Origin: an uncultured Alphaproteobacteria bacterium | GTDB lineage: Bacteria > Pseudomonadota > Alphaproteobacteria > GCA-2731375 | Direction of reading: 5' to 3' | DNA length: 64,000 nt | Assembly (NCBI GenBank): GCA_951812805.1 | Contig: CATOSZ010000005.1 | Location: 186,001-250,000 of the forward strand | Made by a program: the position numbers and the translations under genes | The notes under the pieces: generated by a model | What the model was told of the DNA's origin: nothing | The model's database searches: none | What the model saw: the letters and a program-made list of their open reading frames with translations, nothing else | Shown: positions 20,042 through 30,116 of the stretch, piece after piece | Position numbering within the stretch: the first letter of the stretch is position 1 | Layout: each line of letters opens with the position of its first letter

Positions 20042-20262
20042 ATGATGGATACCGCACCCCTGCTTCGCGATGCCCTGGCGGCCCATCGCGCCGGCCGCCT
20101 GGCGGAGGCGGAGACCCTTTACCGCCGCGCCCTCCAGGGCGATGAAACCGTCGAAGCACTTTCCAATCTCGCCGTATTGCAAGCGGGCCAGGGCGCGTTC
20201 GACGAGGCGGAGGCGCTGTATCGGCGCGCCCTCGCCCACGCGCCGGAGGATGCCGGCCTGCA
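20042..20262 (+). pseudogene. Tetratricopeptide-repeat protein, 5' fragment cut off by IS21
   Basis: The first 73 or so residues of a TPR protein: LLRDALAAHRAGRLAEAETL starts one 34-residue repeat and VLQAGQGAFDEAEALYRRAL the next. At 20263 the IS21-family element begins and the frame reads nonsense before stopping at 20305. TPR proteins beside flagellin genes in alphaproteobacteria often belong to flagellin-modification loci, but only the repeat is visible here. The missing 3' part is not found elsewhere in this window. Confidence 0.75.
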
Positions 20263-20351
20263 TGTGAATCGGCATGCAAAACTGACCCACTTTGGTGGGT
20301 TATGAGCGGTAAGAATTGACCCACCTGGAACGCTAGCATCCGCACGGAACA

Positions 20352-21878
20352 GTGCGGAGGAAAGAGCAGGTGGTATTGATGGAAAGCGTATTGAAGATCC
20401 GACGTTGGATATTACGGGAGGGTCGGAGTATCCGATCTGTATCTCGTCAGACTGGTTTGTCGCGGAACACGATTAAGAAGTATCTGAAGGACGGCGATCC
20501 ACCGAGCTATCAGCGGCGCGTTTCACCCGTCCGGCGTAAGCTTAGCGATGGCTTCGCCAGCCGGCTTCGGGCGCTCTTTGAGCAGGACCTGGGGCGCCCG
20601 CGCCGTGAGCGCCGGACGGCCAAGAAGCTTTATGAGCAGCTTGTGTCGGAAGGCTATAGCGGATCCTACTCGACGGTTCAGAGGTTTGTCCGCGACCTGA
20701 AGCGTTCTGGCGCCGGATCGGGGGATGCGTTCATTCCGTTGCACTTTACGGCAGGTGACGCGCTCCAGTTTGACTGGAGCACGGAATACGCTGTCCTGGG
20801 CGGTGTCGAGCAGAAGGTAAAGGTTGCCCACTTCCGCCTATGTCATAGCCGCAAGCCCTTTGTTGTTGCCTATCCCAGCGAATCTCAGGAGATGGTGCTG
20901 GACGCCTTTGCACGGGCGATGTCTTTCTATGGCGGCGTACCGCGCCGGGTGATCATCGACAACCCCAAGACGATGGTAACCTATGTTTCGCGCTCTAAGG
21001 ACCGTGTGTTCCATCCGCGCTTTCTGGCGTTGATGAACCACTATGTGATGGAACCGGTTGCTTGCACACCCGCGGCGGGGTGGGAGAAGGGTCAGATTGA
21101 GAACCAGGTTGGGTTCCTGCGGGGACAGCTGTTTGCGCCCAAGCCCGCCTTTGACGATCTGGATGCGCTGAACGGCTGGTTGCGTCTGCGCTGCGAGGAA
21201 TTGGCGAATCGCGCCCACCCCGAACAATCGGATCGCAAGATCTCGGACGTGTTCGCAGACGAGTGCGCCGAACTGCGTCCCCTGGGCCGGGCTTTTGACG
21301 GCTATGTTGAGAAGGCCGCTCGTGTCCGCTCTACCTGTCTGGTCCAATATGCCACCAATCGCTATAGCGTCCCCTCCCGGTTCGCCGGGGAGCTTGTCTC
21401 TCTGCGCGCCTATGCGGACCGGATCGTGGTTGTGTCAGGGCAGAATGTGATTGCCGAGCACAAGCGCCGCTTTACCCGCAACGCCAGCTATTTCGAGCCC
21501 TGGCATTACCTGCCCCTACTCGACCGCAAGCCCGGCGCGCTGAGAGATGGCGCGCCCTTTGTGGGTTGGCAATTGCCTGAGGCGATGCACCGGGTCAGGG
21601 CGCATTACATGGCCGGCAAAGGCGGGGACCGGGAGTTTGTCGATCTGCTCCTGCTGGCCCAGGATCACGGGATCGAGGTGGTCGAGATAGCCTGTGAACT
21701 GGCCGTGGAGCAGAACACGCTGCGCCTTCCGGCCATCATCAATCTGATCAACCAACTGGTGGAGCCGGTCATCGCGCCATGGGGCGAGAGCCACGCCTAT
21801 CCGCAACTGACCTTGCGGCCCGAAGCGGACTGCAAGCGCTATGAGACGCTGTGCGTTGCCGGGGAGGCCGTCGCATGA
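20352..21878 (+). CDS. istA: IS21-family transposase IstA
   Basis: 508-aa DDE transposase. The N-terminus is a helix-turn-helix ([20 protein letters not shown]); the core has the catalytic triad in [18 protein letters not shown] and [13 protein letters not shown] start at the internal ATG 20379 ([10 protein letters not shown]) is possible. Its TGA overlaps the istB start (ATGA), giving translational coupling. The frame is intact. Confidence 0.94.
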   Translation: MRRKEQVVLMESVLKIRRWILREGRSIRSVSRQTGLSRNTIKKYLKDGDPPSYQRRVSPVRRKLSDGFASRLRALFEQDLGRPRRERRTAKKLYEQLVSEGYSGSYSTVQRFVRDLKRSGAGSGDAFIPLHFTAGDALQFDWSTEYAVLGGVEQKVKVAHFRLCHSRKPFVVAYPSESQEMVLDAFARAMSFYGGVPRRVIIDNPKTMVTYVSRSKDRVFHPRFLALMNHYVMEPVACTPAAGWEKGQIENQVGFLRGQLFAPKPAFDDLDALNGWLRLRCEELANRAHPEQSDRKISDVFADECAELRPLGRAFDGYVEKAARVRSTCLVQYATNRYSVPSRFAGELVSLRAYADRIVVVSGQNVIAEHKRRFTRNASYFEPWHYLPLLDRKPGALRDGAPFVGWQLPEAMHRVRAHYMAGKGGDREFVDLLLLAQDHGIEVVEIACELAVEQNTLRLPAIINLINQLVEPVIAPWGESHAYPQLTLRPEADCKRYETLCVAGEAVA

Positions 21879-22606
21879 AAGCTTTGATAGACCAACTGAT
21901 CGCCCTGAGGCTGTATGGAATGGCGGCTTGCGCCGAAGCTTTGCTGGCCGCGCGCAAGCCGCCAAGTCTGACCACTGCGATAAAGCAACTGATCGACGCC
22001 GAGACTGTAGAGCGCCGGGTGCGCTCTATCCAGCACCAAATGCGGGCCTCGAAGTTCCCCCACCATAAGGACTTCGCCACTTTCGATTACGGCCTAGCCG
22101 CCGTCACCCAAGCGCAAATCGACCCCTTCTGCTCAGGGCAGTTCACCCAGGAGGCCCACAACCTCATTCTGGTGGGCGGAACCGGTACGGGCAAAACCCA
22201 CATCGCCATTGCTCTGGGGACGCTGTTGATCAATCAGGGAAAGAAGGTCCGTTTCTTCAACGCCGTCGATCTGATCAATGCGCTGATCAAGGAACAGGCC
22301 GAAGGCAACGCCGGCAAGATCATCCGGCAACTGACGGCCATGGATTGCGTCATCATCGACGAACTGGGCTATATCCCATTCCCCAAATCCGGCGGTGCGC
22401 TCTTGTTCCACCTGATCAGCAAACTCTATGAGAAGACCAGCGTCATCATCACCACCAATCTGGAGTTCGGGGAATGGGTCTCCGTCTTCGGAGATGCAAA
22501 AATGACAACCGCGTTGCTGGATCGTGTAACGCATCACTGCGCAATCATCGAAACAGGCAACATGTCTTACCGCTTCGCACAAAGCAAACAGCGACGACAA
22601 AAGTAG
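21875..22606 (+). CDS. istB: IS21-family ATP-binding helper protein IstB
   Basis: 243-aa AAA+ ATPase that assembles with IstA and target DNA. Walker A is GGTGTGKTH, Walker B is VIIDELGY, and the sensor region TTNLEFGEW follows. The ATG at 21875 has GGGGAGG upstream and overlaps the istA stop. The C-terminus is basic (KQRRQK). Confidence 0.94.
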   Translation: MKALIDQLIALRLYGMAACAEALLAARKPPSLTTAIKQLIDAETVERRVRSIQHQMRASKFPHHKDFATFDYGLAAVTQAQIDPFCSGQFTQEAHNLILVGGTGTGKTHIAIALGTLLINQGKKVRFFNAVDLINALIKEQAEGNAGKIIRQLTAMDCVIIDELGYIPFPKSGGALLFHLISKLYEKTSVIITTNLEFGEWVSVFGDAKMTTALLDRVTHHCAIIETGNMSYRFAQSKQRRQK

Positions 22607-22619
22607 CCGCCCTGTAAGC

Positions 22620-22668
22620 AAAGCCCCAGGCTGATCCGCTATATGGAGCCAATCAGCCTGGGGGCTTT
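22620..22668 (+). terminator. Terminator of istAB (copy 1)
   Basis: Inverted repeat AAGCCCCAGGCTGAT (22621-22635) and its complement ATCAGCCTGGGGGCTT (from 22652), ending in a short T run, 14 bp after the istB stop. The mirrored copy is at 43782-43830. Confidence 0.7.
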
Positions 22669-22754
22669 CATCGCAAAGGCGGGCAAATCAAAACGGGTCC
22701 TGTACAGATTGTTCTGCAAAAGGGGTTTCGTAGCTGGGGCACAAGTCCGGGCCG

Positions 22755-22892
22755 ATGGGGTGGATGAGCTGCCTCCGGCTGGTCCGGGCTCTCGCGATCG
22801 AAATCCATGAGGACTGGCTGGATGCCAACCGCTAGCTCAACATGATCCATCTCAAGGAGAGCAAAAGCGAACGCATCCAGAAAGCCGCCTGA
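22755..22892 (+). pseudogene. Relic of an IS256/Mutator-type transposase C-terminus inside the IS21 right arm (copy 1)
   Basis: This frame reads LRLVRALAIEIHEDWLDANR, an amber codon, then LNMIHLKESKSERIQKAA and a stop. The RL-x-RA-x-IEIHEDW pattern followed by an R-[Y]-LNM segment resembles the C-terminal end of IS256-family transposases, with TAG replacing the expected Tyr codon. It is present in both IS21 copies (mirror 43558-43695), so it was acquired before the element duplicated. Confidence 0.5.
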
Positions 22893-22900
22893 CGGCGGCT

Positions 22901-22950
22901 CGGCATGCCTGGCGCTCCGAGCAATCGAAATCTCCGCGCCAGGCATGCCG
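22901..22950. repeat. Perfect 15-bp palindrome in IS21 right arm (copy 1)
   Basis: CGGCATGCCTGGCGC at 22901-22915 is repeated inverted at 22936-22950 with a 20-nt loop. It directly follows the IS256-like relic and may be its terminator or terminal structure. Mirror in copy 2 at 43500-43549. Confidence 0.65.
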
Positions 22951-23061
22951 GTGGCCCTCATCGGCAGCCATGACAAACTTGCAGAACAGTCTGGACACTA
23001 CTTCAAAAGCTCATTGCCACTTCAAGAACCCCACCTGATCCCCACGTTCCGCCGCCGGCCC

Positions 23062-23168
23062 GGTTGTCCCGGTGGGCCCACAGGCCCCTCCCACGCGGCT
23101 TCGCTCCGCGTAACGCAAAGCGCTACACGAAGCCGCGCGGGGCCCTCCCGTGGACTACCGGGACAACC
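23062..23168. repeat. Long imperfect hairpin in IS21 right arm (copy 1)
   Basis: Arms of about 42 nt (23062-23103 and 23128-23168) share GGTTGTCCCGGT at the base and CGCGGCTTCG at the tip, with mismatches between. The G+C-rich structure lies 70 bp from the IS end and resembles a dispersed palindromic repeat. Mirror in copy 2 at 43282-43388. Confidence 0.6.
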
Positions 23169-23238
23169 TCCGTCGAAGCAAGGGGGGGGGGTCAATTTTG
23201 CACGCCGATAGGGGGTCAGAATTAAATGCTGATTGACA

Positions 23239-23325
23239 TTCCAGGGCATTGGCATAGGCCTCACGCTCGCTGGTCTCGGTCCAGGGCCGGGGCATCTGCA
23301 ACTGAATCATATAGCCGAACTTCAT
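23239..23325 (-). pseudogene. LLM-class flavin-dependent monooxygenase, 5' fragment
   Basis: The first 29 codons, beginning MKFGYMIQLQMPRPW and reaching ...ANALE at the IS21 boundary, where the reading frame runs into the IS end. The N-terminus matches bacterial luciferase-like monooxygenases (MKFG... with P-x-PW, followed by an AL-E helix). Nothing of the rest of the gene remains here, and its 3' half is not on the other side of the IS. Confidence 0.55.
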
Positions 23326-23367
23326 GGCCTACTCCTCGCCGCCTGCGACATGCCTTGCACCGCTATA

Positions 23368-24315
23368 TCAGCCGGCGCGACGTTTCGCGACGATGCGGGT
23401 ACCCCTCTCGCCCGTCAGCAAACCGGCGGCGCCGTCGAGCGAGCCGATGACGGCCGGGCGCCCGGTCCTCTCGGCAAAGCCGAGCGCCGCCTCGACCTTC
23501 GGGCCCATCGACCCGGCGGGCAGGTCGAGCTCTGCAGCCTCTTCAGAATCGAGCGTCGCCAGCGCCCGGGCATGGCCGCTCCCCCAACCGGCATGAACGG
23601 CGTCGACATCCGTCAACAGCAGCATCGCCGAAGCCTCGATCCGTTCCGCCAGCAGGGCCGTCGTCAGATCCTTGTCCACGACGGCTTCGAGGCCGTCCAG
23701 CTTTCCCCTCGGGCCTCGTGTGACGGCGATGCCGCCCCCGCCCGCACATATAGGGACGATCCCGGCGGCCAGCAGCGCCACAATCGCGTCGAGTTCGAGG
23801 ATCTCCACCGGTGCCGGCGATGGCACGATGCGACGCGACAGGCCGTCGCGATCGAGCCAGTGCCATGCCTCTCCCGCCGGCGAGGCCGGCCGGGTCCGGG
23901 AGTCGTACCAGGGCCCGATCGGCTTTCGCGCCACGCTGAGGTCCGGATCGTCCGCAGCCACCACGACCATGGTCAGCAGCGTCGCGAATTGCCGCTCCGG
24001 CATGCGACCCGCGAGTTCCTGTTCCAGCATATAGCCGATCATGCCGGCGCTCTCGGCATTGGCGACGTCGAGCGTCTGATCCGCGAGCAGACCCGCCGTC
24101 GCCCCCCCCGACGCGGCGAGCGCGCCGACCTGGGGGCCGTTGCCATGGGTGACGGCGAAGAGTCGATCGCCGACGACCGTTCGAATTGCGGCGGCGGCTC
24201 GCCCGGCGTTCTGCCATTGCACCGCCATGCTCGGCGTATCGGTCCGGGTGAGGAGGGCGTTGCCGCCGAGACCGATGACGACCGGGCCGTCTTCGCCGTC
24301 ACGGTGTGCGCTCAC
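23368..24315 (-). CDS. arcC: Carbamate kinase
   Basis: 315-aa amino-acid-kinase-fold enzyme that makes ATP from carbamoyl phosphate, or the reverse. Characteristic segments: VVIGLGGNAL, VTHGNGPQVG, the ICAGGGGIAV turn, VDKDLTTALLAERI and the C-terminal GSMGPKVEAAL. I prefer the GTG at 24315, which overlaps the upstream stop as GTGA; another GTG at 24327 would add four residues. It is coupled to the cDPGS-like gene, so carbamoyl phosphate from an unknown reaction is probably the shared link. Confidence 0.9.
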   Translation of the reverse strand: MSAHRDGEDGPVVIGLGGNALLTRTDTPSMAVQWQNAGRAAAAIRTVVGDRLFAVTHGNGPQVGALAASGGATAGLLADQTLDVANAESAGMIGYMLEQELAGRMPERQFATLLTMVVVAADDPDLSVARKPIGPWYDSRTRPASPAGEAWHWLDRDGLSRRIVPSPAPVEILELDAIVALLAAGIVPICAGGGGIAVTRGPRGKLDGLEAVVDKDLTTALLAERIEASAMLLLTDVDAVHAGWGSGHARALATLDSEEAAELDLPAGSMGPKVEAALGFAERTGRPAVIGSLDGAAGLLTGERGTRIVAKRRAG

Positions 24316-25661
24316 GCCCTTCGCCACGCAGCCAGGCGAAGGTCGATCAAGTCCGTGAGCCGCGGCGCGCCGAAGTCGGCGTAGCCGTAACGCGCCCGGA
24401 CGATCGGGACGGCAACGTCGATCACGCCCGCCAGATCGATCGGCGTCGCCGCGACCACGACATCCGCCCCCGCCGCTTCGATTGTCGCCCGCAGGGCTTC
24501 GACCTGCGAGGCCCCGTAGCCCATCGCCGGCAGCACCGGGCCGATGTGCGGATAGGCCTCATAGACCCCGGCGATCTCGGGGTGCGCGTGGACGCGCGGG
24601 TCCACCAGCGTGACGCCGGAGATGGCGGCGACCGCCTGATAGCCGGCCCCCCAGGGCATGCCGCCGTGGGTGATCGTCGGCCCGTCCTCGACCACCAGGA
24701 CCCGCTTGCCGGCTACCGCCCCCTCCTGGTCGAGCGTCACCGGCGAGGCGGCCCTGACGATCGGGCGGTCCGGTACCAGGCGGCGCAGCCGGGCCTCGAT
24801 CCGATCCACCTCGTCGGCCGTTGCCGCGTCCGCCTTGGCGATGACGACGATGTCCGCGAGGCGGAGCGTCGCCTCCCCCGGATGGTGCGTGGTCAAGTGA
24901 TCCGGCCGCAAGGCATCGACCAGCGTGATGGTGAGATCCGGCCTGAAAAACGCGAAGTCGTTGTTGCCGCCGTCCCAGAGGATGATGTCGGCCTCCGCCT
25001 CGGCCCGGGCGAGAATCTTGCCATAGTCGACGCCGGCGAAGACGACGGAACCGGCGGCGATATGGGGTTCGTATTCCTCGCGCTCTTCGATGGTGCAGGC
25101 CGCGGCTTCGAGATCGGCCATCGACGCGAAGCGTTGCACCGCCTGGGCGGCCAGATCGCCATAGGGCATCGGATGGCGCACCGCGGCGACGCGAAAGCCC
25201 GCCTGGCCGAGATGGTGGGAGAGATGGCGCGTGGTCTGCGATTTGCCGCATCCGGTCCTGACCGCCAGGACCGCGATCACCGGACGCTTCGAGGGAAGCG
25301 CCGTCGCCCTCGGCCCGGCCAAGTGGAAGTCGCACCCGGCGGCGTGCGCGCGGGAGGCGGCATGCATCACCGCCTCGTGCGGCACGTCGCTGTAGGCGAA
25401 GTCGACCTGGTCGACGGTTTCCCGGCGGCAAAGCTCTTCGAGCTCGGCTTCCGCGACGATGGCGATGCCGCCTGGATAGTGCGGCCCCGCCAGCTCCGGC
25501 GGATAGCGTCGCTCGGATATGCCGGGGATCTGCGCCGCCGTGAAGGCGACGACCTCGGTCCCCGGATCGTCGCGATAGAGGACGTTGAAGTTGTGAAAGT
25601 CGCGCCCCGCGGCACCCATGATCACCACGCGTCGCCGTTGTCCGTTCCCGCCGCCCGGCAT
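24312..25661 (-). CDS. Cyclic 2,3-diphosphoglycerate synthetase-like P-loop protein
   Basis: 449 aa. The N-terminal domain begins with VVIMGAAGRDFHNFN and YPPELAGPHYPGGI, characteristic of the cyclic-2,3-diphosphoglycerate synthetase family first known from thermophilic archaea. The central P-loop domain has AVRTGCGKSQT (Walker A-like), VRHPMPYGDLA, and DIILWDGGNNDFAF (Walker B-like). Bacterial members are usually of unproven function. It is upstream of and overlaps arcC, and divergent from the ABC exporter. Whether it makes cyclic diphosphoglycerate, or is an ATPase/GTPase linked to carbamoyl-phosphate metabolism, is open. Confidence 0.7.
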   Translation of the reverse strand: MPGGGNGQRRRVVIMGAAGRDFHNFNVLYRDDPGTEVVAFTAAQIPGISERRYPPELAGPHYPGGIAIVAEAELEELCRRETVDQVDFAYSDVPHEAVMHAASRAHAAGCDFHLAGPRATALPSKRPVIAVLAVRTGCGKSQTTRHLSHHLGQAGFRVAAVRHPMPYGDLAAQAVQRFASMADLEAAACTIEEREEYEPHIAAGSVVFAGVDYGKILARAEAEADIILWDGGNNDFAFFRPDLTITLVDALRPDHLTTHHPGEATLRLADIVVIAKADAATADEVDRIEARLRRLVPDRPIVRAASPVTLDQEGAVAGKRVLVVEDGPTITHGGMPWGAGYQAVAAISGVTLVDPRVHAHPEIAGVYEAYPHIGPVLPAMGYGASQVEALRATIEAAGADVVVAATPIDLAGVIDVAVPIVRARYGYADFGAPRLTDLIDLRLAAWRRA

Positions 25662-25772
25662 CGATGTCTCGCCCTTCCCGCTCGATGAACCGACCGAATA
25701 CTACGCCGATCCCCGGCGAACGAATTGACTGCGATCAATGCCACCCCCGTCCTCCAGAGCGAGGCTTTATGG

Positions 25773-26516
25773 ATGGCCGATACGAGCGCAATCGACGACA
25801 CGCCAACGCCAGAAGAGGCCATTCTCAGGCTTCGCGGCGTCGGCAAGACCTACGGTACCGGCGAACTCGCGGTGCATGCCCTGCGCGATGTCGATATCGA
25901 ATTCCACCGTGCCGAACTCCTCGTGCTGCTCGGCGCTTCGGGCAGCGGGAAATCGACGTTGCTGAACATCGTCGGCGGCCTGGACCGGCCGAGCCGGGGC
26001 AGCGTGCTGCTGGACGGCGTCGACCTGGCCACGGCCGACGACGGGACATTAACCCGCTACCGCCGCGATTCCGTCGGCTTCGTCTTCCAGTTCTACAACC
26101 TGGTGCCCGGCCTGACGGCGGCGGAGAACGTCAATCTCGTAACCGAGATCGCGAGCGATCCGATGCCGACCCTGGAGGCGCTGGCGCTGGTCGACATGGA
26201 GGCGCGGGCCCATCACTTCCCGGCGCAGCTCTCGGGCGGCGAGCAGCAGCGGATCGCCATTGCCCGGGCGATCGCCAAGAAGCCCCGCATCCTGCTGTGC
26301 GACGAGCCGACCGGCGCCCTCGACAGCAAGACCGGCGTTCTGGTGCTGGAGGCGATCGATCGCGCGAACCGGGAACTCGGCACGACGACCGCACTCATCA
26401 CCCACAATGTCGCGACCGCCGACATGGCGCACCGGGTCGTCACCATCAGCGACGGGCGCATCGTCGACGTCCGGCGCAACGAACAGCGCCGGCGGCCCGG
26501 CGAAATCCGCTGGTAG
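25773..26516 (+). CDS. ABC transporter ATP-binding protein (MacB/LolD type)
   Basis: 247-aa ATPase with Walker [10 protein letters not shown], signature [12 protein letters not shown] and Walker [13 protein letters not shown]. The long Q-loop region [14 protein letters not shown] fits the LolD/MacB branch that powers FtsX-type permeases. The ATG at 25773 has GAGG at an 8-base spacing; an upstream start at 25725 is less likely. It is followed 6 bp later by the permease gene and then by a membrane-fusion protein, making a complete tripartite-type exporter without an outer-membrane gene. Confidence 0.92.
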   Translation: MADTSAIDDTPTPEEAILRLRGVGKTYGTGELAVHALRDVDIEFHRAELLVLLGASGSGKSTLLNIVGGLDRPSRGSVLLDGVDLATADDGTLTRYRRDSVGFVFQFYNLVPGLTAAENVNLVTEIASDPMPTLEALALVDMEARAHHFPAQLSGGEQQRIAIARAIAKKPRILLCDEPTGALDSKTGVLVLEAIDRANRELGTTTALITHNVATADMAHRVVTISDGRIVDVRRNEQRRRPGEIRW

Positions 26517-26522
26517 CCGGCG

Positions 26523-28883
26523 ATGGGCATGCTCGACCGCAAGTTGCTGCGCGATCTCTGGCGCCTGCGCGGCCAAGTGCTGGCGATCGCGCTGGTCATC
26601 GCCTGCGGCGTCGGCGTCCTGTTGATGTCGCTCACCGCGTTGACCGCGCTCGAGGAGACCGGGCAGGCCTACTATGAACGCCAGCGCTTCGCCCAGGTCT
26701 TCGCCGGCCTGAAGCGGGCACCGGACGCGTTGATGCCACACATCGCCGCCCTCCCCGGCGTGCGCACGGCGGAAGCGCGGATCACCGGCTTCGCGACGAT
26801 CGACATGCCGGGGCTGGACGAACCCGTCGTCGGACGCCTGGTCTCCCTGCCCGAAGCAGGCGAGCCCCTGCTCAACCGGCCGGTTCTCCGCCAGGGCCGG
26901 GCCGTCGCCGCCGGCCGCGTCGACGAGGTCGTGATCAGCGAGCCGTTCGCGCTGGCGCACGGCTTGCGGCCGGGCGCGAGGTTGAGCGTGGTCATGAACG
27001 GCATCCGACGCACGCTCGACGTCGTCGGCATCGCGCTCTCGCCCGAATTCGTCTATGCGATCGGCCCGGGCGCCCTGATGCCCGACGATGCGCGCTTCGG
27101 CATTCTCTGGCTCGGACGCGACGCGCTGGCCGCGGCCTACGACATGAAAGGCGCCTTCAACGACGTATCGCTCAGCCTGCTGCGCGGCGCCGTGGCGGAA
27201 GCGGTGATCGAACAGCTCGACCTGCTGCTCGGCCCCTATGGTGGGAACGGGGCGATCGCCCGCAAGGACCAGATCTCCAACTGGTTCCTGATGAACGAGC
27301 TGGCCCAGCTGAAGACGACGGCGACGGTCCTGCCGACCATCTTCCTGCTGGTGGCGGTGTTCCTCACCAACATGGTGCTGGCACGCCTGATCGCCACGGA
27401 GCGGGAGGAGATCGGCCTGCTCAAGGCCTTCGGCTATTCCAACCTCAGGATCGGCTGGCACTACGCGAAGCTGGCGATCGCCATCAGCGCGGTCGGCGTC
27501 CTGCTCGGCTGGATCGTCGGCACCGCCCTCGGCCGCTACAACACCGAGGTCTACGCCGACCTCTTCCGCTTCCCCTTCCTCTACTACCGGCCGGGCTTCG
27601 GCGTCTTCCTGCTCGGCGCGGCGATCGGCATCGCCGCCGCCGTCTCCGGCGCCTTGCTGGCGGTGCGCAGCGCCGTCGCCCTGCCACCGGCGGAGGCGCT
27701 ACGCCCGCCGACACCCCCGACCTACCGGGAGGTGCCGCTGGTGGCGGCGCTGATCACCCGCCTGGACCAGCCGACCCGGATCATCCTGCGCCAGGTTGCC
27801 CGGACGCCGGTGCGCTCCGGAACCACCAGCATCGGCATCGCCTTCGCGGTCGCCGTCCTCATCATGTCGCTGCAGTGGATCGATTCGATCGAGCATCTGG
27901 CGGAATCCTATTTCCACCAGACCTTGCGACAGGATCTCAGCGTCGCGCTGCACGATCCACAGGCACCGGCGGCCCGCCACGAGTTCGCGCGACTGCCGGG
28001 CGTGCTCTCGACCCAGGTCTCGCGGCACTTCCCGGCCGACTTCACCGTCGACCGGCGACGCCATCGCGGCCACATCACCGGCCTCGCGCGCGCGCCGGCG
28101 CTGGAGGTGATCCGCGACGCGCGGGGCTGGACGGTCCCGGTGCCAGAGGGCGGCCTGGTGCTCGGCACCAAACTCGCCGAGAAGCTTCGCGTCAGCGTCG
28201 GCGACCGGGTCGAGGTGGAGATCCTGGAAGGGCGACGGGCCCGGGTCACGCTGCCGGTCGTCGGCCTGTTCGAAACCTATCTCGGCACGCCCGCCTTCAT
28301 GGAACTCTACAGTCTCGGCCGGCTGGTCGGCGAGGGGCCGCGCTTCTCCCAGGTCAATCTGCTGACCGACCGGGCGGCGGAGACGACGCTCTTTCGCGCG
28401 TTGAAGGCGCGGCCGGAAGTCCTGGCCGTGACCGTCAAGTCGAGCGCGCTCACCACCTTCCACGAAACGCTGGCGGAGACCCTGCTAATCTACATCACGA
28501 TCTTCACGGCGTTCGCCTGCGCGCTCGGTTTCGGCGTCACCTACAATTCGACGCGCATCGCGCTCTCCGAACGCGGGCGGGAGCTCGCGACGCTTCGGGT
28601 TCTCGGCTTCGGCCGGGCGGAGGTCTGCTACATCCTGCTGGGCGAGGCGGCCCTGCTGGTGGGGCTCGGCCTCCTGCTCGGCGGCCCGCTCGGCGCCGCG
28701 CTTTCCTGGTGGATGGCCGCCGCCTTCGAGACCGAGCTGTTTCGCATCCCCCTCGTCATCACGCCGTCGACCTATGCCGTCTCGATGGCAATCGTCGCAG
28801 CCTCGGCTGCCCTGTCGGGACTGGCGGTCGCCCGCCGTCTCGGCCAACTCGACCTGATCGCCGTTCTCAAGACTCGGGAGTGA
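26523..28883 (+). CDS. FtsX-like ABC transporter permease (two FtsX domains)
   Basis: 786-aa permease. An N-terminal helix ([18 protein letters not shown]) is followed by a periplasmic domain, a three-helix FtsX block around residues 270-390 ([26 protein letters not shown]), a fifth helix near 430-450, a second periplasmic domain, and a final three-helix FtsX block (residues 650-770). This double arrangement is typical of long permeases that extrude substrates from the periplasm or outer leaflet. Substrate unknown. Confidence 0.88.
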   Translation: MGMLDRKLLRDLWRLRGQVLAIALVIACGVGVLLMSLTALTALEETGQAYYERQRFAQVFAGLKRAPDALMPHIAALPGVRTAEARITGFATIDMPGLDEPVVGRLVSLPEAGEPLLNRPVLRQGRAVAAGRVDEVVISEPFALAHGLRPGARLSVVMNGIRRTLDVVGIALSPEFVYAIGPGALMPDDARFGILWLGRDALAAAYDMKGAFNDVSLSLLRGAVAEAVIEQLDLLLGPYGGNGAIARKDQISNWFLMNELAQLKTTATVLPTIFLLVAVFLTNMVLARLIATEREEIGLLKAFGYSNLRIGWHYAKLAIAISAVGVLLGWIVGTALGRYNTEVYADLFRFPFLYYRPGFGVFLLGAAIGIAAAVSGALLAVRSAVALPPAEALRPPTPPTYREVPLVAALITRLDQPTRIILRQVARTPVRSGTTSIGIAFAVAVLIMSLQWIDSIEHLAESYFHQTLRQDLSVALHDPQAPAARHEFARLPGVLSTQVSRHFPADFTVDRRRHRGHITGLARAPALEVIRDARGWTVPVPEGGLVLGTKLAEKLRVSVGDRVEVEILEGRRARVTLPVVGLFETYLGTPAFMELYSLGRLVGEGPRFSQVNLLTDRAAETTLFRALKARPEVLAVTVKSSALTTFHETLAETLLIYITIFTAFACALGFGVTYNSTRIALSERGRELATLRVLGFGRAEVCYILLGEAALLVGLGLLLGGPLGAALSWWMAAAFETELFRIPLVITPSTYAVSMAIVAASAALSGLAVARRLGQLDLIAVLKTRE

Positions 28884-28888
28884 CGCCC

Positions 28889-30094
28889 ATGAACGCCCTC
28901 ACCAGGCGCATCGCCTTCTGGTCCCTGCCCATCCTCGGCTTCGCCGCGGCCATCGTCTACCTGGCGCTGCCCAATCCGGTCCCCGTCGACGTCATCGCGG
29001 CGGCGCGCGGCCCCCTCGTCGTCACCATCGCGGAGGAAGGAGAAACCCGGGTCGAGGACGTCTTCGTGCTTTCGGCGCCGGTCGCGGGTCGGATGCGCCG
29101 GATCGAAGTCGAGGCCGGCGACCTGGTCGAGGCGGGCCGCACCGTGCTGGCCGAGATCGAGCCGATCGACCCCGCCTTCCTCGATGTGCGGGGCGAAGCG
29201 GAGGCCAAGGCCGCCGTCGACACGGCACGGGCGGCGGGCGCCTTCGCGGCGGCCGAGCTGACCCAGGCCGAGGCCGATCTGGAATTCGTCACCCTCGAAC
29301 TCGATCGGGCGCGCCGACTGTTCGAGAACGCGAACATCTCGAAGCGGGCGCTCGACGAGGCGGAACGCGCCTTCAAGACCCGGCAGGCGGCGGTGGCGAC
29401 GGCACGCGCGGCCGTCGCCATGCGCGCCTCGGAGTTGCGGCAGGCCGAGGTCCATCTCCTCTCCCCGGTCGAGGCGCGAGCCATGCGCGACGACTGCGGC
29501 TGCGTCAAAATCCGCTCGCCGGTGAACGGCAAGGTGCTTCGCGTGCTGCACGAGAGCGAGGGCGTCGTCGTCGCGGGCGAGGACCTGCTGGAGATCGGCG
29601 ATCCCCGCAAGCTCGAAATCCGCGTCGACTTCCTCTCGGTCGACGCCGTGCGGATGGCGTACGGACAGCGCGTGATCATCGAGAACTGGGGCGGCGACAC
29701 GCCGCTGGCCGGACGGGTCGCCAGGATCGAGCCCTATGGCTACACCAAGGTCTCGGCGCTCGGCATCGAGGAGCAGCGCGTCGACGTCGTCATCGCCCTG
29801 ACCGACCCCGAGGCGAAGTGGCGGCCCCTCGGGCATGGCTTTCAGGTCGATGCGCGGGTCGTGCTCTGGGAGAGCGAGGATGTCCTGAAGCTGCCCCTGA
29901 CCGCCCTCTTCCGCGAGGGGGGCGAATGGTCGGTCTTCCGGGCGCGCGAAGGGATCGCCGAACTCAGGGCCGTCACCGTCGGCCACCGCACCGACCTCGA
30001 GGCCGAGATCAACGATGGGCTGGCGCCCGGCGACCTCGTCCTGCGCTACCCGAACGACAGCATCGAGAATGGAACCCGTGTCGAGTTTCGCTGA
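28889..30094 (+). CDS. HlyD-type membrane fusion protein of the ABC exporter
   Basis: 401-aa periplasmic adaptor with an N-terminal anchor (FWSLPILGFAAAIVYLAL), a first lipoyl half-motif (APVAGRMRRIEVEAGDLVEAG), a long coiled-coil hairpin (about residues 95-200) and the second lipoyl half (IRSPVNGKVLRVLHESEGVV), then a beta-barrel domain. Starts 5 bp after the permease stop. Completes the ATPase-permease-adaptor operon. Confidence 0.88.
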   Translation: MNALTRRIAFWSLPILGFAAAIVYLALPNPVPVDVIAAARGPLVVTIAEEGETRVEDVFVLSAPVAGRMRRIEVEAGDLVEAGRTVLAEIEPIDPAFLDVRGEAEAKAAVDTARAAGAFAAAELTQAEADLEFVTLELDRARRLFENANISKRALDEAERAFKTRQAAVATARAAVAMRASELRQAEVHLLSPVEARAMRDDCGCVKIRSPVNGKVLRVLHESEGVVVAGEDLLEIGDPRKLEIRVDFLSVDAVRMAYGQRVIIENWGGDTPLAGRVARIEPYGYTKVSALGIEEQRVDVVIALTDPEAKWRPLGHGFQVDARVVLWESEDVLKLPLTALFREGGEWSVFRAREGIAELRAVTVGHRTDLEAEINDGLAPGDLVLRYPNDSIENGTRVEFR

Positions 30095-30116
30095 CCCGTC
30101 GACAAGCAATGGCGAG

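Larger units (their letters stand above)
20263..23238 (+). mobile_element. IS21-family insertion sequence, copy 1
   Basis: About 2976 bp with ends TGTGAATC... and ...GATTGACA that form imperfect terminal inverted repeats, plus subterminal repeats (CGGCATGCAAAACTGACCC on the left, a similar CGGCGTGCAAAATTGACC on the right) as usual in IS21. It carries istA and istB, then a roughly 630-bp non-coding right arm. A near-identical inverted copy is at 43210-46187. I see no direct target repeat at its two junctions (left ...CCTGCA, right TTCCAG...), and it joins fragments of two different genes. Its lower G+C than the surroundings points to recent arrival. Confidence 0.92.

Noticed and set aside
20352-22606. 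IS21 istAB considered as a novel two-gene defence or cargo system
   Set aside because: IstA and IstB motifs, ATGA overlap, terminal repeats and a second copy make it an ordinary IS21-family element.
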